DNA of 10,604 bases from DATCRE01 sp035493595 (GTDB lineage: Bacteria; Bacteroidota; Bacteroidia; Cytophagales; Cyclobacteriaceae), in NCBI GenBank assembly GCA_035493595.1, contig DATJHZ010000202.1, positions 1 to 10,604 on the forward strand, written 5' to 3'. The notes under the pieces were generated by a model, which saw only the letters and a program-made list of their open reading frames with translations, had not been told where the DNA came from and did no database searches. This document shows positions 6,031 to 10,604 of the stretch, piece by piece; position 1 is the stretch's first letter; each line of letters begins with the position of its first letter. The position numbers and the translations under genes were made by a program.

Positions 6031-6564
6031 TCACGATCTGGTTGCTTCCTGTTGATGATAATTTGTAGGCATACTTCCCACTGCGTGGTCTTGTTGGCTG
6101 CCATCAGTGTCGAGTCGTTCCGCTTCCAGTCTTAAGTCATTTGCATAGGCCTCAAATATGCCTTTGAAATCAGGTAACATGCCCTTAACCAGTGCGAAAA
6201 CTAAACCATGAAAGTGTTCTTTCATTATAAATAGGGTCGAGCCGTTGTCGTTTGGTTTTAACACAAAGGATCGTGTTCCTTTGAAAATCATTGGAACTCC
6301 ATCGCTCCATATCATGCGTTCATTCTGCACTACATCTGTAACCCTTGGCGTGAATGTTCGCTTTGTACCCGGCACATGAATGCGAATTCGTTCGCCTTCA
6401 CGGATCACGCCATCAATACCAGTCACCGTGGAGTTCCAGCGAGCAAAGTTATTTGCATCAGTCAACAGGGCCCACACAATCTCAGGCTTTGCCTGAATGT
6501 TAACCTCTACCTGGCACACCAATGAAAAGGTGCGCTTCACTTGCATAAATCTTGTCTCTTTCAT
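6031..6564 (-). CDS. SRPBCC family protein (polyketide-cyclase-like)
   Basis: 177 residues from the ATG at 6564, preferred because it has an A-rich leader (AGACTAAAAAA) and removes an unlikely extension from TTG at 6597; ATG at 6546 is an alternative. The typical SRPBCC start is VNIQAKPEIVWALLTDANNF followed by ARWNSTV. GERIRIHVPG, a WSDGVPMIFKGTRSFVL strand, STLFIMKEHF and a C-terminal amphipathic helix follow. The last 20-odd residues (QQDHAVG onward) are a low-complexity polar tail beyond the fold. Ligand-binding, probably cytoplasmic, ligand unknown. It has its own promoter with repeated sites upstream. Confidence 0.78.
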   Translation of the reverse strand: MKETRFMQVKRTFSLVCQVEVNIQAKPEIVWALLTDANNFARWNSTVTGIDGVIREGERIRIHVPGTKRTFTPRVTDVVQNERMIWSDGVPMIFKGTRSFVLKPNDNGSTLFIMKEHFHGLVFALVKGMLPDFKGIFEAYANDLRLEAERLDTDGSQQDHAVGSMPTNYHQQEATRS

Positions 6565-6650
6565 TTTTTTAGTCTGTTTTAATAAATAACAGAACAAAAT
6601 AAATGAACGATTGCCTTGCAGAGAACTATAAAAAGGTAATTAGAAAAATC

Positions 6651-6706
6651 CTGTCGGTCATTCAAAGATAGCTGTCGGTAAACGAGCTATTCAAAATGTT
6701 TGAATA
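6651..6706 (-). promoter_or_regulatory. Promoter with direct repeat and palindrome for the SRPBCC gene at 6031-6564
   Basis: The minus strand has TTTG (6692-6695), 21 bp, and TATCTTTG (6663-6670). The 8-mer ACCGACAG occurs in the spacer (6672-6679) and again 4 bp downstream of the -7 element (6651-6658), 21 bp apart. The -33 box is part of a palindrome TATTCAAA-CAT-TTTGAATA (6688-6706). The predicted 5' leader is about 90 nt. Confidence 0.6.
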
Positions 6707-6757
6707 TTTCACCGCTGAATCATTGTCATCAGGATTCAACTGCTTGCAGAAGATTTA

Positions 6758-7336
6758 CTAATCGTCTAATCCTTTTCCCTCCAGAATTTGAGGCATACAT
6801 TTTTCAATTCTTGCTTCACGGGTTTTAGATTGTTTGGCTTGTGAAAAATAAAATAAGTATCCTCTCTGACGTCCGGGGGTAAGCGCTTCGAATGCTGTTT
6901 TCAACTTCTTGCTCTTATCTAATTTCTTCTGAAATTCCTCCGGGACTTTGTAGTCCGTTGTCTTTTTCAATTTCACCTTCAAACCAGCTTCTTCAGCTTC
7001 AACGGCTTCGTAGATATAAGCCTTCAGAGTTTTTTCCAGCTTGGTAATTTCACGAACATTGGTGAACCGCATCTGGCGCGCAGCCTGCACATTCTCTGTT
7101 TGCTGAATCAGAACGCCCTTACTATCTTTTAATAATGCACCTTTAAAAAACAAAACAGCACAATATTCTTTGAACACATGGATTAAGACGATGTTACTTT
7201 TCTGAAACGTGTAACAAGGACAACCCCACTTCAATTCTTCAACCAGGTTACAATCAAGAATGATTGTTCGCAATTTCTTGATTTCTTGCTGCCATTTTTC
7301 GGCTTCAGTGAAATACCAATCAACTTTAGGATTCAT
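6758..7336 (-). CDS. YdeI/OmpD-associated family protein (DUF1801 + OmdA)
   Basis: 192 residues, close to the usual length of the YdeI family. The N-terminal two thirds carry the DUF1801 fold (about 12-112; EELKWGCPCYTF at 33-44, then a CAVLFFKGALLKD strand pair). The C-terminal OmdA segment (about 130-188) has VPEEFQKKLD, AFEALTPGRQRGYLFYFSQAK and ARIEKCMPQILEGKG. No signal peptide. The family appears in antimicrobial-peptide and envelope-stress contexts, but the activity is unproven. The gene follows the DoxX gene by 10 nt and is the last member of the arsR operon; a promoter for the next gene begins downstream. Confidence 0.85.
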   Translation of the reverse strand: MNPKVDWYFTEAEKWQQEIKKLRTIILDCNLVEELKWGCPCYTFQKSNIVLIHVFKEYCAVLFFKGALLKDSKGVLIQQTENVQAARQMRFTNVREITKLEKTLKAYIYEAVEAEEAGLKVKLKKTTDYKVPEEFQKKLDKSKKLKTAFEALTPGRQRGYLFYFSQAKQSKTREARIEKCMPQILEGKGLDD

Positions 7337-7346
7337 GCTGCTGCTA

Positions 7347-7748
7347 TTATTGATTAACTGTAACTATCGGAGCGACCTTTCTACTGGCCGGTCTGAAATA
7401 CCAAGATACTATAGTTAGAATTAATAATAACAATGAAGGCAATATGTCAATTACAGATCCACCCGTCGCCATGTGTGAAAGTATTGCTCCCGTCATAGCA
7501 AAGAAAAAACCTGCATAAGCCCATTCTTTTAGTAAAGGAAATTTAGGAATAAGCACGGCTACAACTCCCAAAAATTTCCATATGCCAATTATGGTTAAAA
7601 AGTAAACAGGGTAGCCCAACTGGGTAATGCTATCCAGTCCTCCTGCTCCTTCTTTCTGTTTCAATAATTGTACTGCTCCGGTTGATACCATTCCTAACGC
7701 AAGCCAGATGGTAGCGATCCAATAGATAATTTTATCTCTCTTAGTCAT
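7347..7748 (-). CDS. DoxX-like family membrane protein
   Basis: 133 residues with four predicted membrane helices at about 7-27, 46-67, 74-94 and 99-118, the DoxX-like arrangement. GYPVYFLTIIGIWKFLGVVA in the second helix region is typical of this family. Inner membrane. Members often sit beside SRPBCC and ArsR genes in Bacteroidota; their role is unclear. The start is 6 nt after the AHSA1-type gene stop and the stop is 10 nt before the YdeI gene, which supports co-transcription. Confidence 0.85.
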   Translation of the reverse strand: MTKRDKIIYWIATIWLALGMVSTGAVQLLKQKEGAGGLDSITQLGYPVYFLTIIGIWKFLGVVAVLIPKFPLLKEWAYAGFFFAMTGAILSHMATGGSVIDILPSLLLLILTIVSWYFRPASRKVAPIVTVNQ

Positions 7749-7754
7749 AATGTG

Positions 7755-8219
7755 TTATTTTAGTTTGCTTACTATTTCTTGTAGTCTGTTATGTGCCATG
7801 TTTATACCATAGGAGAAAGGCATCTTCAACACCTGGTCTCTGTGCGCAACTGATTCATATATGACGTGCATGTTGAGTCTGCTGGTGTCGTCCGTGAGTT
7901 GCTCAAATTCTAAAACCTCAAGCTGAACACCAAAGGGCATCTTCTCAAACTCAAAAGTTCGTGTGATTTTCTGATTCAGAACGAAGTCATGAATTGTACC
8001 ATTGAACCGGTGCTTGTTCCCTTGAGGATCGGTTGTTTCAAATTGAAAACCGCCGTGCTTTTTGTTTTCAAGTTTCAGCACTTTCGTTCCCATCCATTGC
8101 TCAACAATATCAGCGTCTTCATACGCTTTAAAAAGTAATTCTAATGGCAAATCAAATTCCCTTACTATTACTAAATCTTGTTTGCCGTCTTCGGCATTGA
8201 TTTTTGTTTTACGTTCCAT
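7755..8219 (-). CDS. AHSA1/SRPBCC domain protein
   Basis: 154 residues, a full-length AHSA1-type SRPBCC protein: VIVREFDLPLELLFKAYEDADIVEQWMG near residues 17-45, HGGFQFETTDPQGNKHRFNG, then KITRTFEFEKMPFG and a C-terminal helix (HNRLQEIVSKL). No chaperone-binding N-terminal extension. Such proteins are very often encoded with an ArsR regulator, as here, and probably bind a small hydrophobic ligand. Thirty nt separate it from the VOC gene; DoxX follows after 6 nt. Confidence 0.87.
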   Translation of the reverse strand: MERKTKINAEDGKQDLVIVREFDLPLELLFKAYEDADIVEQWMGTKVLKLENKKHGGFQFETTDPQGNKHRFNGTIHDFVLNQKITRTFEFEKMPFGVQLEVLEFEQLTDDTSRLNMHVIYESVAHRDQVLKMPFSYGINMAHNRLQEIVSKLK

Positions 8220-8249
8220 AGTATTGTTGGCAGCGGTGTTTTGTCTTCA

Positions 8250-8585
8250 CTAATTTTCAATAAGTCCGATGATGTTATTGTCTTTATCTTTTGCACTTGC
8301 AATTAATCTTCCTCCTCCAACATTTTTTACATCTTGAATAATTTCTGCACCAGCGTCAAGGAGAAGTTGTAAACTGTCTTTAATGTTATCGATATGATAA
8401 AATGCTGTCATGCTTGAATTATCAGGAGTGCTGGGAACTAATCCAATATCCTGATCGCCAATTTTGAAACCAACATAATAGGGTTGGTCTGAATATGGTT
8501 CAACACCTAAAAGTTTACGGAATAATGTCTTTGACTGGTTTACATCCTTAACAGGATAAATAACAGTTTTGATACCCTTATTCAT
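8250..8585 (-). CDS. VOC (glyoxalase/bleomycin-resistance-like) family protein
   Basis: 111 residues, one VOC domain of two beta-alpha-beta-beta-beta modules: KTVIYPVKDVNQSKTLFRKLLG, YVGFKIGDQDIGLVP, then FYHIDNIKDSLQLLLDAGAE and DKDNNIIGLIE. The first-strand metal ligand of true glyoxalase I (His or Gln) is not evident, although Glu is present at the final strand (GLIEN). Ligand binding or non-metal use is therefore more likely than glyoxalase activity. It follows arsR on the same strand after a 167-nt gap without a recognisable promoter. Confidence 0.83.
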   Translation of the reverse strand: MNKGIKTVIYPVKDVNQSKTLFRKLLGVEPYSDQPYYVGFKIGDQDIGLVPSTPDNSSMTAFYHIDNIKDSLQLLLDAGAEIIQDVKNVGGGRLIASAKDKDNNIIGLIEN

Positions 8586-8752
8586 AGAGTTTTATATTTT
8601 CATTTGTTCCTACTCTTCTGGATTTTCGGTGTCTCCCGTTTTTTGTTGTGGTTTCTGTTCCACAATAGTTTTTAATCATAATCAGTATAGTTGAACGATT
8701 CGCCTTCGTCGCTGTCTTAGCACTGACTTTTGTTTATCGTTCTTTACTATTC
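8586..8752 (-). other. 167-nt gap between arsR and the VOC gene
   Basis: No convincing gene. No TAnnTTTG promoter was found on the minus strand. One small hairpin is present (TTGTGG and CCACAA arms with an 8-nt loop, about 8650-8670). Short codon runs end in DSDEGESFNYTDYD-stop and IVEQKPQQKTGDTENPEE-stop in two frames and resemble C-terminal tails, but neither has a start. The stretch may be a processed operon spacer or a decayed gene. Confidence 0.3.
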
Positions 8753-9076
8753 TTATTTTTTTGTTTTGTATTTCTTCATGATGGCTTCTAATTTATTAAA
8801 TCGGTCATCCCACATTTTGCGGAATGGTTCAATAAAGTCGGCTACTTCTTTCATTTTTTTTGCGTTGATGTAATAATAAACCTCTCTGCCGTTTTGTTCT
8901 TGCTCAAGTAGTTCACACTCTGTGAGTATTTGCAAGTGTTTTGAAACAGTAGGTCTGGCTGTATCAAAGTTTGAGGCTATGGCGCCCGCTGTCATAGATT
9001 GCGAAGCCACCAACAGAAGTATAGCCCTTCTTGTCGGGTCAGCAATGGCCTGGAAAACATCTCTTCGTAAATTCAT
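8753..9076 (-). CDS. ArsR-family winged-helix transcriptional regulator
   Basis: 107 residues, the ArsR length. It opens with VFQAIADPTRRAILLLVASQ, the hallmark first helices. MTAGAIASNFDTARPTVSKHLQIL (28-51) is the helix-turn-helix with recognition helix near 40-51, and EQNGREVYYYI (60-70) is the wing. No ELCVC-type cysteine pair occurs in the recognition helix, so it is not a classical arsenic or metal sensor. It belongs to the group paired with AHSA1/SRPBCC proteins. The gene starts only about 14 nt downstream of the predicted transcription start, and two palindromes on the promoter suggest autorepression and control of the whole operon (VOC, AHSA1, DoxX, YdeI). Confidence 0.9.
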   Translation of the reverse strand: MNLRRDVFQAIADPTRRAILLLVASQSMTAGAIASNFDTARPTVSKHLQILTECELLEQEQNGREVYYYINAKKMKEVADFIEPFRKMWDDRFNKLEAIMKKYKTKK

Positions 9077-9079
9077 TAT

Positions 9080-9125
9080 GTAGTTATATGGCTACAAATA
9101 TATATGAAGCCATTTAACTACACAA
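9080..9125 (-). promoter_or_regulatory. arsR operon promoter with two operators
   Basis: The minus strand has TTG (9123-9125), 20 bp, and TATATTTG (9095-9102). Two 16-bp imperfect palindromes of 7-2-7 form lie on it: 9080-9095 (half-sites GTAGTTA and GTAGCCA), starting at the last base of the -7 element and covering the transcription start, and 9106-9121 (GTAGTTA and GAAGCCA) in the spacer. The centres are 26 bp apart. They are likely binding sites of the ArsR protein itself. Confidence 0.7.
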
Positions 9126-9192
9126 TAGTTTTGAAAGAAATTTTTATAGGGATTAGTACAGAAGTCTTAATAACTGTCAATAGATGACATTA

Positions 9193-10323
9193 TTATCTCT
9201 CCTTCATCGCAATATCTCTTGCAATTTTTTGAGCATCGAGAGCGATCTCGCGGATTTGCCCGGTTGGTGAGATCCAGAATCCACAGAAATACAAACCATC
9301 TTTGCCAAAATACTTTTGCTTGTCTACGCAAACTTTCAGATCGTCGAATCGATCTTGATCAACATCAATGATCTCGGCGTAGTCTCTGTAGTAACCAATG
9401 CCTGCCACTATTGCGTCGAAGTCTTTGTTTGTGTCATCATCAAAAAAAACTGTTTTGTTCTGGATGTAATTTATGTTGCTGTGAATTTTGATGTTCCCTT
9501 TCCTGATATGATCAATCGTACCAATGTCTAGCAATGGTGCTGCACCATCTTTTCGAATTTGTTCCAGCGGACCGTACGAAAGTTCCTTAAGTCCAAGTTT
9601 ACCAATATCACCAACGAGCAACCGAATGAGTGGTGCATTCATTTTATCTGCTAACCTCGGGGGCAAAAAGTTCATGATTAAACTTAATCGTTGAACAGAA
9701 ATCCCAACGATATCACGTGGTACTACATTTACAGGCGATCGAACTGCCATAGATGGCATGGCACCTTGTTCAAATAAATCAATGGCGATTTCACAGGCAG
9801 AATTACCAAAGCCTACAACGAGAACATGTTGTCCGCTGAAATCTTTACCTGTTTTATAGTCATAGCTATGCACTATTTTTCCAGGGAAAGTTTGCATGCC
9901 CTTAAAATTTATTGGCTTCGGTTTTCCAAATGGACCTGTAGCGACGATAACATATTTAGATTTGAATGTACCGTTCGTTGTTTCAGTGATCCAGTATTGG
10001 TCTTGCTTCTTTACTGAAATGGCTTCGGTGTTAAAAATGGGATCGATCTCAAATTCGCGCTGATAATCGATTAAGTAATCAACCACCTGCTGACGTGATG
10101 GGTATCGTGGAATTGCTTTGTCAAATCCTTTAAAAGGCAAGCCAGACAATTTTTTATTGGTGTGAAGATGCAGTCGGTCATAATGATTCCTCCACGTTGG
10201 CGCTATTTGCAATTGCTTCTCGATGATAAGATAGGGTATACCTTTTTTTTGAAGTGACGCCGCACTGGCTAACCCTGAAACGCTGGCACCTATGATGAGT
10301 GTATTAGCTTGCCTGGTTGTCAT
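9193..10323 (-). CDS. Flavin-dependent monooxygenase-like NAD(P)/FAD oxidoreductase
   Basis: 376 residues. An N-terminal FAD-binding Rossmann segment runs from 8 to 36 with IIGASVSGLASA and a terminal acidic IIEK (E35). The middle glycine of GxGxxG is replaced by serine (S14). The FMO/BVMO-type signature FPGKIVHSYDY is at 146-156, VIVATGPFG at 125-133, and the NADPH-binding VVGFGNSACEIA at 169-180. YFCGFWISPTGQIREIALDAQKIA closes the protein as in the family. It probably uses NADPH and O2 to oxygenate a small substrate, or acts as a flavin reductase; the substrate is unknown. Cytoplasmic. It ends about 70 nt before the arsR promoter and starts opposite another FAD oxidoreductase gene. Confidence 0.85.
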   Translation of the reverse strand: MTTRQANTLIIGASVSGLASAASLQKKGIPYLIIEKQLQIAPTWRNHYDRLHLHTNKKLSGLPFKGFDKAIPRYPSRQQVVDYLIDYQREFEIDPIFNTEAISVKKQDQYWITETTNGTFKSKYVIVATGPFGKPKPINFKGMQTFPGKIVHSYDYKTGKDFSGQHVLVVGFGNSACEIAIDLFEQGAMPSMAVRSPVNVVPRDIVGISVQRLSLIMNFLPPRLADKMNAPLIRLLVGDIGKLGLKELSYGPLEQIRKDGAAPLLDIGTIDHIRKGNIKIHSNINYIQNKTVFFDDDTNKDFDAIVAGIGYYRDYAEIIDVDQDRFDDLKVCVDKQKYFGKDGLYFCGFWISPTGQIREIALDAQKIARDIAMKER

Positions 10324-10557
10324 AGTAAACTGTTTTGTTTTCCATGGTTATACTCAATCGAATATAACACATATCGTCAATCATAGAGTGGCTATCGTGC
10401 TTTGATTTGCGATAAAGCACTCCATTGCAAACGTCTTAAACAGTTTAGTGTAATTCTTCCTTCAATAATATTCAATCTCTTCCGGTCTTTTTCTTGGCAA
10501 TCCTATTTTGATTGCGCATTTTACTAGTTGAGAAACCGAGACATTAACCTAAACAGA
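10324..10557. promoter_or_regulatory. Divergent intergenic region between two FAD oxidoreductase genes
   Basis: The 234-nt region must hold promoters for both divergent genes, but no full TTTG-N20-TAnnTTTG match was found; TATTTTG at about 10504-10510 is the nearest on the plus strand. It contains an interrupted inverted repeat (10386-10422, GAGT-GCT-ATCG pairing with CGAT-AGC-ACTC with small bulges) and two similar 11-bp palindromes, TAAACTGTTTT (10326-10336) and TAAACAGTTTA (10437-10447). These could be regulator sites. Confidence 0.35.
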
Positions 10558-10604
10558 ATGGCTACAAAAAAATACGATGTTGTTATTATTGGAGGAGGAC
10601 ACAA
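10558..10604 (+). CDS. N-terminus of a phytoene-dehydrogenase-like FAD oxidoreductase (3' end outside window)
   Basis: ATG at 10558 opens MATKKYDVVIIGGGH, then the window ends. A strand followed by GGGH(N) is the FAD-binding beta-alpha-beta start typical of the CrtI/COG1233 group of NAD(P)/FAD oxidoreductases. Upstream is the A-rich sequence CTAAACAGA. Only 15 codons are seen, so the family call rests on this motif. Confidence 0.6.
   Translation, partial: MATKKYDVVIIGGGH

Noticed and set aside
9170..9192. Small inverted repeat (TGTCA / TGACA) after the monooxygenase gene as a terminator.
   Set aside because: Only a 5-bp stem without a U run, so not convincing.
1..10604. Mobile element, CRISPR array or tRNA genes.
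   Set aside because: By eye there are no transposase or integrase proteins, no regularly spaced repeats and no tRNA T-loop motif in the gaps; a covariance-model scan was not possible here.

Overview
The window reads as ordinary chromosome of a member of the Bacteroidota, most likely near Cytophagales or Chitinophagales. The reasons are four promoters of the TTTG/TTG – about 20 bp – TAnnTTTG type used by this phylum, A-rich start regions without Shine-Dalgarno sequences, a signal peptide ending LLAQ, and small families common in soil Bacteroidota (DUF4256, DUF6569, ArsR/AHSA1 pairs, YdeI). The phylum call is firm; the order is a guess from protein flavour. I see no tRNA, rRNA, CRISPR array, transposase or phage gene.

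Region 1 (1-930): the 3' end of a secreted glycoside-hydrolase-like protein that ends in a three-repeat fascin-type beta-trefoil, closed by a strong hairpin terminator. It converges on the terminator of the next gene.

Region 2 (895-3426, minus strand): a stand-alone EF-G paralogue (fusA family). Its 5' leader of about 400 nt carries two successive modules, each a short ORF followed 26-30 nt later by a Rho-independent terminator. A Bacteroidota -7 element lies at the head. This looks like a double transcription attenuator controlling a translation factor and is the most interesting item here.

Region 3 (3427-4660, plus strand): a secreted DUF6569 (ARPP-1-like) protein with an inverted repeat directly against its start codon.

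Region 4 (4728-9125, minus strand): small soluble proteins of stress or detoxification type. An orphan SRPBCC gene has two palindromic operators on a near-consensus promoter. A DUF4256 gene and a second SRPBCC gene follow, the latter with its own promoter and an 8-bp direct repeat. Then comes a probable operon arsR - VOC - AHSA1/SRPBCC - DoxX-like - YdeI, headed by a promoter with two palindromes, presumably the ArsR autoregulatory sites. In three of these promoters one site lies between -33 and -7 and the second lies just downstream of -7.

Region 5 (9193-10604): a flavin-dependent monooxygenase-like oxidoreductase on the minus strand, divergent from the first codons of a phytoene-dehydrogenase-like FAD oxidoreductase on the plus strand.
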